From Stichopus chloronotus (lineage: Eukaryota; Echinodermata; Holothuroidea; Aspidochirotida; Stichopodidae): DNA of 64,000 nt. Shown here in pieces: positions 27,601 to 40,827 of the stretch. Each line of letters begins with the position of its first letter. Positions within the stretch are counted from its first letter, which is position 1. The stretch covers positions 3,038,001-3,102,000 of the forward strand of contig SFZH01000008.1 of NCBI GenBank assembly GCA_021234535.1, written 5' to 3'. Both the position numbers and the translations under genes were made by a program. The notes beneath the pieces were generated by a model. It made no database searches and was not told the origin of the DNA. It worked only from the letters and a program-made list of their open reading frames with translations.

Positions 27601-28269
27601 GGGGAGTGCAGTTTCCTGCCATCTGGGAGGCTTGAAATGTTTCTTGTATCTTTCTCTGTGCTAACCACTGGTGGCTCTGCTAAGATAGTCCGGCCGTTAC
27701 TCAGCCCATCCCCCAAATACGTTCCTTTGTTCCGCCGAGCCTGACAATTTTCGTGAAGACTGTATGCCCTCCTATCTGAAGCCTCTCCTGATAAGGCATT
27801 CCTAGTGTCTAAAACAAGTCAGCCGGGAAAAAAAAAACGCCCAACCAGTCGGACTTTGGGGCCTTCACACCCCAGACGAATATGACCCTAGCTACGGCCT
27901 TGGATATGAGTACAATACGAACTTATAAGATCAATCACATAGGATTACTGTACTTAATATATTCATTGTCTCGCCAGCCCAGGTTAACTAACACCATGAC
28001 AACCGTCTCCTTCTCTCTCTCTCTCTCTCCAGGAAGCGGTTGTATTTATGCAGAAGAGGTTGCGATTTATTCATCTTGAATGTATGATTCACCTGAAGAA
28101 GATTGCTCACCATCGTTTTTTGGCAATAAGAAAATCTGTTTACGTACATTATTGGAGTATGGCCGTGTGTGCTGTGATTGTAGTGACAGGAGTTATACAA
28201 GTATCCTTATTGAGGTACATACTGCGATCAGCGAAGCCACGGACAGGAACGGAACTGACCAACTTCTGA
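24659..28269 (+). CDS. p24/GOLD cargo receptor, TMED6-like (first of a tandem pair)
   Basis: p24 proteins are single-pass cargo receptors cycling between ER and Golgi. Model exons: 24659-24916, 25769-25877, 26292-26431, 28033-28269, giving 247 residues. A signal peptide (RNLICLLLIFGDTNG) is visible; ATG 24,695 is an alternative start just before it. The GOLD domain has its usual cysteine pair in EEQCFYQ (C70) and GDYEFCFTN (C128), with a possible N-glycan site NVT. Then come a coiled coil, WSMAVCAVIVVTGVIQVSLL as the membrane segment, and a cytosolic tail without a clear dilysine. The last three exons match the downstream paralogue in phase, and the third exon is 140 nt in both. The first junction (donor GTATTT) is weak. 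A small exon equivalent to 32192-32253 of the paralogue was not found, so the GOLD middle may be incomplete. Family is certain; TMED6 assignment is inferred from the tail and paralogue. Confidence 0.8.
25401..25580. repeat. 14-bp minisatellite, about 13 copies
   Basis: The unit CCTCCATGTGTCCG repeats with few changes inside the first intron of the p24 gene. Degenerate copies extend to about 25,330. Fourteen bp is not a multiple of three, but 42 bp is, and no unit creates a stop, so long repetitive frames open on both strands. Those frames are not genes. Confidence 0.92.
28007..28029 (+). repeat. (TC)n microsatellite serving as a polypyrimidine tract
   Basis: A CT repeat runs straight into the CAG acceptor of the last exon of the p24 gene (exon starts 28,033). 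It is both a microsatellite and the splice pyrimidine tract, so length changes could affect splicing. Confidence 0.7.
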
Positions 28270-31200
28270 CGTGTCAAATATGCACATAGCAGATTTGACA
28301 ATAGATATAGTGAAACAATGATAATATTAAAAGTATTATAAAATGACGTCAAATTGCCCCAAAAATCTGTAAACTAGATCATTACACTCATCATTTAAGA
28401 GTTAATGGGAGAAGGTTTTTCTGCCTTGTGCTGAAAGGAATTATCGACTAGTAACGGCATTTGCAAAGTAGAATTGCTGGTAGGCCACAAACACATTGTC
28501 TATGAAGTTATTTTGGTTTTGGTGTATCAGTGTATACGTGTGACCATGGATATATTTTCTTCTTCTTTTTTTGTTTGAGGTGAACGTTCCCCTCTCATTA
28601 TTGACATAATCATACATCGTGATTAGAAAATCAACTTCACATTAAAATGTGAAACCTCAAACATAAAACAGCTTTGAAGTGCGGATTAATATATATGCAA
28701 AATGCATAAAGTAGAAAAAATTAAGCCGTTGCCCCTGTTGGTTCCACAAGAAAACAAAATCTATCAAAAGGAACATAGGGGGCCTATGGAGGCTAGAATC
28801 TTTTAGAACTACAAAATACTTGCATTCCATTCACCTCTTATCAATTTGAATTTCAAGAAATTTCATTTCAATATTCATACCTTCCTAAAAACAGTGAATG
28901 AAACGTACTCCTTTCTTAAATAATTTGGGATATTTTTTTTGACCTGATATTACTAAATTGTTTCAGCTTTTGCCAAGTTAAACGAATAGGGTTGACTATG
29001 ATACAACGGATACCAATTCTACCCGATAAGAGTGGAATATCCAATATGTTGAGTGGCGAATGGCTATAACTTATGTGATTGAGAGTGTAACATTTTGTAT
29101 GAGGGGTTCATATCCATCCAAACAGTAAATCATTATGAAAGATATAGATACCGCTATCAGTGAGTTTTGGATATATATATATATCATAGGAATATATATT
29201 TGACCTCAATTATATTTAACTATCGATTACAGTTGACAATGGCAATACTCCAAAACAGAAATATCTATAACCGATTCAGATTTTGGGTCGGCTTCCAAGT
29301 GTTCTTCACAAAATGGAACGTCTGCAGGTAAAGCCTACTGGTTGGAAACGAATGAAGAGTTTAGGGTTATTTTGAATAAAATATAAATATCGGTACTACA
29401 AAAAGACGTTCCCATGCCCTACCAATCGGAACCCATGACTATGTAAATAAGCTCTAAACAATTGATGAAAAACTCGACGAAAGAAATTTGATGACGTCAT
29501 CAAATACCAAGCACGCAGAGACAACAGAGATGTGTGAGCTGTGACCTTATGTGACCTCATATACTAAATATATACGGCATACCCCACGAAAAAAAAAGAA
29601 GTTTCCAAACAAAAGAAAATCTTAATGAAATTAAAAAAAAGAAAACACTTAGGAACTATGTCTCTCTGATTACATGACCTGCAGATTTGCCATTATGATG
29701 CTGTGATCTCGATTTTACCAACTCTCACATGTATTACTGTACACCTCAGAACAATCAGACTACGATATCCCATTCTTTCAAAAGAGTGTAAAGGGCAATA
29801 TTTTCCAATGTATGCACTTTGTCGTGGCATAGAAGTAATGAGAGTCTGAGAGGTGAGGTTTCCCGAGTATATATTGTTAGGTAACAGGTGGTTGAGTTCC
29901 CAATAAAATTATTTAATCTACTGGTAATCTCTCTCTTTGTGTTGTTTACTTTAAAGGGTTAATGGCATTATTATAACAGTATAATTACCCACACATATGT
30001 TGAGGACATCACTTGATTGTTGATTAAGGTATGAATAATGCCGCACATCAGTTTCCAATATCGGATATCGATAATATGGTTGATATCAGTAACATAATGG
30101 ATATCAATAATATGCATGATGTCGATAATGTGATGGCTATCAATAACATGGTGGATATCAATTATAAGATGGATATCTGTAATAGAATGATTGGATATCA
30201 AGATTACCATGAATATCAATAATAGGATGAATGTCAATAATAGAACGGGGATATATATTGATATTATGGTGAATATCAATAATGTGATGGGTATTTTCTT
30301 ATCAGTTCAGGAATCATGTCTTTTGATAAGTAACATTCTCTTTATTATCATATAGTCCAGACGGTTATTAAAGGGGCATCCCAGTTTAAAGTTCAAGGAG
30401 GTTCTTAAATGAAAGAAAATACAATTGAGAAAGATTTTCAAACGCCTCAAGCTATAAAATGTTATCCAACACCGATATGTTACTGCTAAAGGCCATTGTT
30501 CTTCTTTGAAATTAAAGGGTCATCTTAAATTTTGAAATTTCAGTTTTTGTGAAACAATTAGATATGACTTATTGTAAACCAAGCTAAAAATGTCTTAAAA
30601 ATAAAGATCGCATCTCTTACACTATAGTAATGTTCATTTATTCTAATTAAAATTGCAAAGAATATTCAATGAGTCGGTTTGCTATGACATCACAAACTTC
30701 CCATAAATGCACTGTATCTCCCTCCCCCCCCCCCCCCCAGTCTTATTTTCCCCAAACACACATATCATTAGGAATCAAATCAAATGTATAGCAAAGCAAC
30801 AGTTTAAGGAAAAATGATAGCCTAGTCAGGACAAAATAAAGAGCAGTAATAATATGAAACAATTATACCCATAATGTCTTAATAATTCTAATAATGATAT
30901 CTACTGCATGGTTACGCTTTTCATTGCGTTGACATTAACACCACACCCAAAGTGTACATTATCATGACTGGTCAATACACAGCCCTTCGGAAGGATGTAC
31001 TAACCAATGAACATGTACGCATTAACGCATGATTTCATTGGTGGAGATGCTGGTGTAATTACATAACCATGTGGCAAGTTCTTCACAATTCATCCATGTT
31101 TCATTAACTTTGTCGAAGCATATCTCCTTTAAGGTGAAGAAAAGTACTGGTAATCGCGGTACGTGACGTGTATCTTTCGGTTGGTGGGCGCTGTGTTATT

Positions 31201-31374
31201 TATCATGTGTGAAGCGGGAGCACGGCGAACGCCGTGTTGCTCAATCACTGAGAACGGTAACCAATTCGTATGATAAATACTGGTGTCTTTTATTGGTTCG
31301 CGGGCCGATGAAACTGCAGAGGATAGTTGTAAATGATCTGAAGCCTACGTACACTGTATTCGGAAACCTACCAT
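28270..31374. other. Intergenic stretch between the two p24 genes
   Basis: No coding frame is recognised. It holds a perfect 20-bp palindrome around a CRE (29,486-29,505), an 18-bp minisatellite (30,064-30,294), sequence starting TTAAAGGGGCATC at about 30,369 and TTAAAGGGTCATC at about 30,515 that looks like repeat-element ends, and a C-run near 30,726. The last few hundred bases should include the promoter of the second p24 gene. Confidence 0.6.
30064..30294. repeat. 18-bp minisatellite
   Basis: The unit is close to GATATCAATAATATGGTG, with GATATC or a variant at 30,064, 30,082, 30,100, 30,118, 30,136, 30,154 and 30,172, after which copies degrade. Because 18 is a multiple of three it stays open as a repeated hexapeptide (D-I-N-N-M-V type). 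There is no sign that it is translated. Confidence 0.88.
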
Positions 31375-34300
31375 ATGGACGTCGCCGGTTATTTATCTCT
31401 ATCGTTACTTCTCATCTTCTCTCACATCACTGATGTTGGAGGAGACCAGAATACAAAGGAAAATGTAGATGGAGAAAAACCACACCAACGCTATGGTAGA
31501 CCTCACATCAGACGGTTCCAATTTAACGTCCTCTTACGACCATACAAAGAGGAATGTTTTTATCAAGATGCAGTGCTAGGCTTACTGTCTTGTCATATTT
31601 TATCAGGTAAGTTCATGTTTACCGCCAAATAGGCCTACTATGTTTGCTATTGCAAGTATTTCCCCCACTTTTATGTGTGGTAAGCCTGCATTGTATACTC
31701 AATAGGTCTGGTGGAATTGACATTTCTAGCAACCCGCGAGCACTGCAGCCTTTGTGTTTCTACGGTGGCGCCACGCTTTTATAATACACTACAGACCCCC
31801 CTCCCCCATCTTGCACAAATTTGCAAATTTCCGGCTACACCCCTAACTACTAACTGATCAATAAGTATCTAGACTGCTGAGAAGCCAAGTCTTCTTTCCT
31901 GTATGGAGTTGTGAGAAAGGCTTGATTTCAAATTTTTTTCAAGCAGCCTATTTATTCTTTCTCATCTTGTGCAAATTGCTAACTGCTTAATGTAAAGTTA
32001 TTGATCAGTCTACCAGAAACCCGTCTGGGAAGCAAGTGCATCGCCATGCTGACAATTTTCGTATTCAAGAAAATGCGCATTAGGTCAAAGGTTTATGTCC
32101 ATGAAAGGTGTAAAGTTGGCTCCTTGGCGGAGACGTTAATCGGATAATGAATTCATAACGGCCTAGGACCTTTCTCTTCAGGTTTTTCAAGTTAGTTCTG
32201 AAACGAGATCGACTGATCCTGCGCTCACGTTTCTCTTACATATCAAAGATGGGGTCACGTGAAAGTATTTAGAGCAAAACATAAATATTACTCGGCACTC
32301 TAAGTTTACGTAAGTGAAGGTTATTGGCCTAGCAAGCTAAAGTAACAGTTATCTTAAGTGCATTTTTTTAAATACTTGGCACGGTCAGTGGCAGTAACCC
32401 TTCTGACTCTGCACGTCTATCGGTTAAATGACCCCGGGGATAACTTGAATCATTCAGCAAAAGTAAATTTCGCGCTTTTCCTACCGCGCCCCTTACCCTC
32501 TTCAGTTTAGGACGTTTGCTCCGGATCTGATTTAGAAATAATTGTTTGATCTTCTACTGCTCTACTGCACTGGGCATACAGAGTGCTTGAGTACTGGAGA
32601 TTTGGGGGGGGGGGGGATGGATTAGAAAATTAAAATTAATGCATTTTGACGTCACAGGTACTACATTTTGAAGTCATACGGCTGCTATCCTAACGATCGA
32701 TTATGTTGCAGGTTATGAACGATGAGGGGAAGGTACAATTTCGTCACGTAAATCCTGACGAGGCAGAAGATCACATAGAAACGGAGAACAGAGGTCACAG
32801 GTCAACTGAGTCCAACAAAGAAGGTAACCCCACCCCCCAGTCTCAACTCTCTCTCTCAGCTTGATACTGACTGTGTATAGATAAATCAAAACTCAATAAA
32901 GGGTCAAAGCAATGAACAGGCCTATGAAACAAACATCGCTTGATGCAGTTAGTGAAAGTACCTAAAGGAAAAAAAATGCAATAATATGTCACAAAGCTGA
33001 CAAAAGAAATTCGAATGTTCCAAATCCTATAGTTACGGGACATTCCTGAGCTGACAATGAAATGTTAATGCTTATTCACTCAGTGGTAGATGTGAAATAA
33101 TTTTGTGATGATCACAAATTATTGCAAAATTGACTGTTTTAAATTAAGTGAATATCTTTAAACATTGAATCTCAACAAGCAATTTAAGCTATCCACAAGC
33201 TGGAACAAACTACGACTATGGGAGTTGGTTAACTTATTTTCCAACTCTTTAATATATTTCCTTGTAATTCAAGACTTTAGGTACACTTGAATTTTAAATT
33301 GTCCTTGTGGCAACGAACCCTCCGCAGTGCATAATGCAAAATTATGCAGGTGACATTTTGTACAGTGTTTGCATACACGGACACAACCAATTTGGAACAA
33401 ACTATGCAAGATCTTGAAGCTGGTGCTGGAATCACAATTTCTTTTTCTATCTGACTTGTTAAAGTTTGATTAACTTCGTTTTGCATTAAAAAGTTGCAAA
33501 ATCTTCATGCACTTTGCCACCGTACACTATACTACGCGACTTCGGTTTAGCTACGAAAAATAGATCCCAAAAATTGGATCCCATGGAACGATAGAGATCA
33601 CAAGATTCTTCATTTTCACCAAATCAGCTGATCTTTGCTGACAAATCGACAAGACAAGAAAAAAAAAAATAAACAGATTACTAAATTTCACGTAATATTA
33701 TTTAACCTTGATGAAACTGTGGGGTCGCTTGTCTTTCACAACACTCGTAACCGCCATCGTTTGGGCCCTGTCAAAACCTGCCACCCTAACATTCCAATAT
33801 TCTTAAATCAAATCCTTAAAACCAATAAAGTATTGTGTAGAAGTACGACCGTGCAGTGTTTAGGGTGTCCGCTTGTCCTCGGGAAACAGTTCCCTGGTAA
33901 AGGTCTTGACCATATATGAAAACATTCTATACTATCCCAAAGTTACATCATACCATATCCTTTGTTTTTCCTTTTTACATCCTACCCATCTTCGCCATTT
34001 ATTCCCTGCTTGAATGCTTGAACAATAGGTACATTTGACCGACAGCGAAGAGGCGATTCACATATAGTTGCCTTCAGAGTGAAGGAGTGAATTTTAGTTT
34101 TTTATCAATACCAATTGTGGGATTTGCTGTCAGGGCACGAACATGCCAAACCTTATAAAAAAGTAAAGTGAAAAATAAAACATGAATTTTAGATGTTTGA
34201 ACCGATAATAATCCAAAGGTTTATCACAATTGATCCAGTCCCTCTTAGTCAATACGAACATACATAACCTGATGACTGAATGTTTAATCTGGTTTTCGAG

Positions 34301-35774
34301 TGGCTAATTCCATGGTTGCCGACCGTCATTCAAAGTTTGACCATGTCAAGCTACTATAAGTAGTAGTAGCTCCCTGGTTTAATTAACACATGTCTGATTG
34401 ACATCCATCTTTGTCACTCGATACCAAGGTACCGCTCTTGATATGAACCACATGAATCGAACGTAAAAATGGACAACCAACAAACTTGATTTGCCCCTTA
34501 AGAAACCAGGTTTAGGAAAACAATCGATAAACAATTGGTAACAGATGGCAGACCAGGTTTATCTACAGATAATCCTAGCTTCTCAAAGTATGGGATTTTC
34601 TTTTTCGAGAAATCAAATATTTTCTTTCAACAATTCTGTCACCGAAGTAACTCCTTTGCATAATGTTCGAATGATGCAGCTACCTCATAGATTTATCGAC
34701 CTTGATTGTAGGTAGATAAGACAAACTAGCTTGATGAGTATAGCAAGGAGTATGTACGCTGTCCCTGATAGAAGTGTCTGCCGTAGCAGCACCCATGTTC
34801 GTCGTAAATCAAAATGTCGTGAACCAAAATCTTGGCAAAATTTGGAAGCGAATCACTGTGTTAACTGTCTCGTTAATATTTAACAAACAAAGGGAAGAGA
34901 ACCCTGATAAGAAAAATATCTTGCTTCTATCCTCAGGAGTACACTCATACTGCTTTACCAACTTGAAGCGAAAAGAAATGCAACTGCACGTAATCTGGAC
35001 GCTCATCGACCGAGACCTGCAACGAACGCTATACGAAGAATCTAAAGAAGTACCAGAAGAATACCAAGGCACTTGGGTAAAATACCAAAATAACTCACAA
35101 AATATTCTGATTAAATTTTCCTTTTTTGCATTGGGCCTAGAGTCACTGATTGTAGTCTATGACTTCCAGGAATCGTGAATTGTAGGCCGGAGTTTCGAAT
35201 GATCGTTACCTCATGTGGTTCTTCTAGTTCAAGCAGTGAGCTCTTATTTAAAAGCTTTTTGGTTCAAGTTTACCAGTTAGGGTTCCTTTAGTTAGGGTTA
35301 GTGACGAGCGCCCTCAATTTCCCAGTGTTTTTTTTTTTTATGCCAAACACTCTAAACTTGCACGTGATGATGGTCAGGCCAAATAATTGGTGGCACTTGT
35401 GGTTACCGGTTATTAACCATTGGTTACATAATTTTTGTAGACCTAAGCAGATACCGATCAGCTATGGGAGAGGGGGCAATACAGTGCATCCTTTAAGTTT
35501 GGAGAGTGAAAACTGCTTTTTGCTTTTTTCATTGACACAGAACGCAACCATTGGACTTTTAAATGACGTAGATGCGATGTATAAATACCTCATCCAGAAG
35601 AGACGCCGTGCCTACAACGACAAACAACTCGTCGAGTCTAATGGTGATTTTGTAGCCTACTGGAGCATGGCGCAGTGTTTCGTCATCATACTAACCGGGA
35701 TCACAGAAGTCTTTATTTTGAGGACGATGTTTAGAACGGTCTCCCACACACCCACCAACAAACCGAGGTCTTAA
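31375..35774 (+). CDS. p24/GOLD cargo receptor, TMED6-like (second of a tandem pair)
   Basis: Exons: 31375-31606, 32192-32253, 32712-32823, 34937-35076, 35541-35774; phases agree throughout and give 259 residues. Residues 1-22 form a signal peptide. GOLD cysteines are C61 (EECFYQ) and C141 (VHSYCFTN), about 80 apart as in the family. A coiled coil spans roughly 183-215. The membrane segment WSMAQCFVIILTGITEVFIL is followed by a tail ending PTNKPRS, which strongly recalls human TMED6 (WWSTAQSLVIILSGI.., tail ..TKKPRC). The protein would act as a type I membrane cargo receptor between ER and Golgi. Exon 2 was found by eye; its donor (GGG|GTCACG) is weak, and it is kept because it restores the frame and reads like the GOLD core (ALTFLLHIKDG). 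The gene lies 3.1 kb behind its paralogue in the same direction, a tandem duplication. Confidence 0.85.
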
Positions 35775-36004
35775 TACCGGGATCAAACCGTGGGAGTAAA
35801 ATTGGTGGTGCATATTGACATGTCATGATAAGTGAGTGTAGCCCCAGCTTGTAGAACATTAAAAAGTAGGCTATTTCCAATGGACAAACACGCAATGGCA
35901 AAGTTACGCAAAGCATTTAATCTTCGAACTGACACATAGGACTCAATACAAAAACTCGCTCATGCCGAAGCTTAAAAAGGCCGTCACAATAAGAATATCT
36001 TTGC

Positions 36005-36745
36005 TCCATAAGTTGACAATTTTCAGCAAAATGTCTACATAACGAGATATCTCATCAAAAAGCAGAAAATGGTAAATTCTTCAGTTCTTTCATCTGAACA
36101 ACTCAACATTTTTCGGTAAATTGTTAACTTGTTTACTTGATTCTCTGTGAGGAATTCAACATTTATCTAAAAAATGTTCATATAGCAACTTATCGCATCC
36201 TGTCAATTCAACAATTTGTTGGAAAATTGACTTGTTCACTATCTCACTAGGTGCGCAATTGAAGAATTTTCTTCAAAATGTTCCAATGAAAACTTATCGT
36301 ATCTTGCCATTTAAACAAATTGCTGCAAAATGTCTACTTGTTCACTTTCTTATTTAAGTGGGCAACTAAACAATTTTCTGAAAAATGTTCAAATGACAAC
36401 TTCTCATATCTTGCCATTTCATGAATTTTCTGCAAAATGTCCACGTGTTCACTTCCTGCACGGATTACATGATGATATAAGTAGTAATTTGAACAATTGG
36501 CAGAAAATTGATGAATTGTTCACTTAGAAAGATATGAGCAAGTTAACATTCTGCAGAAAATTGTTTAGTTGCTCACTTAAAAAGAAGTGATGAAATCAAC
36601 ATTTTCCAGAAGACTGTTGAATTGACAGGATGAGATTAGTTTTCATTTAAACATTTTGCAGAAAATTGTTCAATTGCTCATTCAGAAAAGAAGTGAAGAA
36701 GCCAACATTTTCATTTTGCAGAGAATTGTTGAGTTGACCATATAC
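36005..36745. mobile_element. Foldback (long inverted repeat) element with repeated arms
   Basis: The left arm (about 36,005-36,450) and right arm (about 36,480-36,745) are reverse complements. Examples are 36,353-36,379 against 36,554-36,580 (26 of 27 match) and 36,196-36,213 against 36,615-36,632 (18 of 18). Each arm is built from diverged repeats of a unit with AACAATTTTCTGCAAAATGT followed by TTGTTCACTT. It has no coding capacity. The architecture resembles Drosophila FB elements, in which the inverted arms are tandem repeats. Borders are approximate and no target duplication was found. Confidence 0.75.
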
Positions 36746-39700
36746 AATAAGTTGTACATGGTCGACTTTACTTAGGCCCAAACTTTTACTTACGTCCAAA
36801 GAAATTCAATGAACGTTCGGCAATATATTCCTCTGTTTGATATATACGGCGACACTTTTAGAAATTCAATGAAATTTGACATCATCAAGACGTACCTGGA
36901 ATGCCTTTAATGCTGACTTTTCCTTTACTTTAATTCTTTTTATGTAAGTTGGAAGTTCAAAACTTTCTGTCCAAAATTATGTTCTGACGTAAACGAAAAA
37001 AATCGTGATCGTCATATTTACGTCAATTTTCTTTTTAAACTGGAAACACTGCTTTTTAGTCTATCACCTTTTACGTTCTTAAAGATACATACTGTATACC
37101 GTATTCAAAACCTGGGCAGTCAGTGGGGTGGAGAGTGGGTTCAAAACAGAAGGCGATGTTTGTGACTGATATCACGAGAAGAGTAAATTTTTAGAAATTA
37201 ACAACAAAAATGCAATAAAATCATACCTAAGAGTTATTTTTGAGGGATCCTCGTATAGGAAAATGCATCTCCATGCCATTAAAATTAGGAAATTCATGTC
37301 CGTCAGCTTACTACCTAAACCGTTACTGGTATAAGACGGAAGCTGCAACTTGGTTGACAAATTTGAAAAAAGCATGACATAATATCAGTATTATTGATTA
37401 AAGTGGGTATGTTATAAATGCAATAAGTTTTTTGAATTTTGTATGACCAAAGAAAATGTAAAACTATAACTCTGGATTTTTGTTTTTCTCTGTCGTATCT
37501 TTTTATATATTAAAGTCAGTGTTGAGAGTCCTTTGAGGCAGAAGTAACAGAAGAAGACTAATTAGGTTCTTGTAACTTGTCCTATGTAAAATTGTAACAT
37601 TAAACACAACATATACGTCTCCATACACAAAACAAGTAACAAAAGGAAACTGCATGATGTCTGGTGGACAGTCAGGGTGGAGGAGGAAATACACGTGGCA
37701 TGCCTTCCCTCGGATAACAGCACCCATTGGCTGCTTGGTACGGAATATACAGCTGCATACTACACATATATATGTCGAACAGTATTTAATGAGGACGCAT
37801 ATGTAATATATCTCATGAGCAATAAACACAATACAATAACATCCAATTTTTCTTGATACTGATGACTCTGATGTAAATCAATACAGAAATTTGATGTCTG
37901 TTTTACTGAAAATTGACTTGGTAACATTAAGGACACATAAATTTGATATGACATTATACATTTAAAGTACTTATGTTTCACTTTGAGACTTTTCAGTTTC
38001 ATAAATACCATAAAAACTTTTCATACTTAGTTTGCTTTTCATAATTTCTACTACAAAGCTGCATCTTTAGACTAGCTTTTCGAAGATTATCCAGGCGTGA
38101 CCAAAGCTGTGGAAAGGCTAATTATAAGCAGGTACATCAACAAATCAGTACCAGCATTAATCAAAAGTAAATATGCTGGCTATGTTAAGACAGAATTACT
38201 TTAAGTGCAATTCCTGCATCAGTGTATGGTTTCTTGTAATGGAACCTCAGTTACGTAGCTGTATAGTTGGAGAACATTTCCAAGGGACAAAATATTGAGC
38301 ACAAATTGATTACTTCGATTAGCAGTCTTTGCTTATCAATGTTTGAAATGGTAAACAGTCGGCCTATTTTGATTTAGAGGATGTTAAGCAAACATTGCGG
38401 TAACGCGTAAGTGAGTCTTCATATTACAACCTTTAACATATACTATTCAACACCGGCTGCGAAGATTAGGTGGCTGAATGTGTACAAGTACTGTATGTAT
38501 AACATTTAGAGCAGTTACGAGTAAACTTGTGGCTTCAACTTCATACAGATAGTGAAAGAATTTAACTTTTTAGGTGGGATATGAGAAAATAACGAATGGT
38601 GTGAAGCTTACTGTATATGAAACTGAAACTTTAACCAGCTTTTATCGGTCACAAAATTGCAATGAAAACCTGGTATTTTGTCCCTTGGTCTCTCTCAATA
38701 AGTCACTGACTTGAAGTTAGGTGCTAAGAACACTTCTAGGGGGTGAAGTCCAGACACCCCTACTCAGGACACTTTACTAGCAGCAAGTTTTACACAACTT
38801 TTATACAAAGACACTCACAAACAGGTAGCAAGCAGTGCAGGGTATATTTAGGCAAAGAGTATTTTACATGCATGAGAGAGAGAGAATAATATTCGCTGAA
38901 AAAAAGCTTTCTTGGGTATAGCATGTAATAACATGGGAATAAATGCAGCTCAGATCTTTAATATGATTCATTTACATAATGAAGAGAACATATTTGAGCA
39001 AGTGCTGATATAAAACAGTGCAGATTTCTTCAAGTCTTGACAAAAGGGATGAGTTGATGGTGGTGTTGGGGTAGGGAGCCTACATCATGTAGCCAGTGAT
39101 TCCTTACTTAAGTCTCCCTAGTTTGAGAAAAGTAGAATCATAATTAAGACTGTTAAAGTCTTGATTCTTCCATAAACTTGACATGATTTTGTATGGTTGA
39201 TCTCTAACCCTGATCTGCAACCGCTACAAGCAGAAAGAACATGCTCAGTGCATTATCCAACAATTGATAATGCCATTCTGGAAGTGAGTCTTAAAGGGAA
39301 TAAATAGTTGAGACATACATCTTACATAACCACTTGCATTTTCTTCTTCAAAATCAGGTATAAGCATATATTTTCAACAGATTTGTGGTAAAAAAATCAT
39401 CTTAAAATGGCAAATGCAGTCAGAAAATGTACCACAGGACAGGAAAAACTAATAATTTTTTTAGTTTCCTTATATTGACATCCAGAGATACTATTCATGA
39501 GAATGTGTTTTATGATTTTAACTAGATTGAACATGCAATGTTGTTTGGTGAACGGTCAACAACAATTTCTTGCAGGATTCAAATAAACATTGATGACCTT
39601 TGACGAAACAACATTCCTGTTCAGAGTTACTGTAGGAGGAGGCATAAAACACATACAGCAGTCAAGAATATTATCAGAAATACATAAACTTAAGGAAAAT

Positions 39701-40218
39701 TCAAATATTGATATTGTTTGTCTATTGGGTACTTGAACAGTTTGTGAGCCTGTCAACTTGTTAAATATTTCAAACTGTACAACTTTGTTTATTTACTGTG
39801 ATGTGGGTTAGAGTTCTAATGAAATTGACAGTGTTCTCTGTGTTGTAGACTGCGTTGTCCAGCCACTTTCATTGAGAAGCCTAATAAGTTAAGACGGAAA
39901 AATGATTAAGTGTGATTCTGATATTTTACCTGACATACATGAACTGATGTTCCTTGCTGGATGGTCTCTCACCTCCAGTCAACAGCTGTTCTGCCTAAGG
40001 ACTCTAACTCTGAATTGTCCCTCTAAATGATTTAATGACAACCTACATCCGATGTGAACAGAAGACTCCACTTTGTGCTTCATCTTCTACCCTCAGTTTC
40101 TCACACATGCAATCATTCCAACCCTGTGCGTAACTGCATCATAGGACAGAAATTAAAAAAGAAAAACATGCCAATAACACACCTATTTAGAACTGCCAAT
40201 GATTTAGTTATAGCTTAA

Positions 40219-40827
40219 AGGGGAAATCAGGATTTATTTTTACAATTTATTTCACTACAATTCCCCACCGGTATCGTACAATGAGTTATAACTAACAATA
40301 TGATCAAGTTTATCTCACAACATGTGGACAATTTCGAGAAACAAGTCAAATTCGCAAAAAATCGGTGAAGAACTCCGAAAGTCTGTAACATCCATATTCA
40401 TCGAATCAAATATGAATGTTCAATACTATTGCCTTTTCAAGGTATGAGGAGGTGTGGCTGAACAGTTTCATACGTAGCCTACGTGCGCTGTTTGTATCAT
40501 CAACTATCACTAAACTCTTGTTTACTTAGCGTTGTGCAATGCACAAACAGCATGGGAACTGCAAACATGCGGTTATGCTTATTCATATGACATCATCTCA
40601 GTCTTACCCTGTGATTGGTCATCGTATAGAGGAAGCTCGTACATGAACGTTAATTTTTTGTACCTGACAAATATTAAGAGTTCTCATTTAACAGTAATTA
40701 ACGCAATAATTACTATTTCTTCTACCTTCACACACCTCCCAAATGTCTCTATATTTCGGTGAACAATCAGTTTAGAAAGAAAAATCAACTTAAGGTGAAT
40801 TTTCTCAGTCAAACCCTGATTTCCCCT
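40219..40827. mobile_element. 609-bp MITE with TTAA target duplication
   Basis: Terminal inverted repeats start AGGGGAAATCAGGATTT on the left and, reverse-complemented, AGGGGAAATCAGGGTTT on the right (16 of 17). Both sides are flanked by TTAA (40,215-40,218 and 40,828-40,831). TTAA duplication is the hallmark of piggyBac insertion, so a piggyBac-type non-autonomous element is the best guess. The frames inside it are not recognisable proteins. Confidence 0.7.

Noticed and set aside
30031..30279. Ile/Asp-rich repetitive frames on both strands
   Set aside because: Produced by an 18-bp minisatellite; no start context, no homology.
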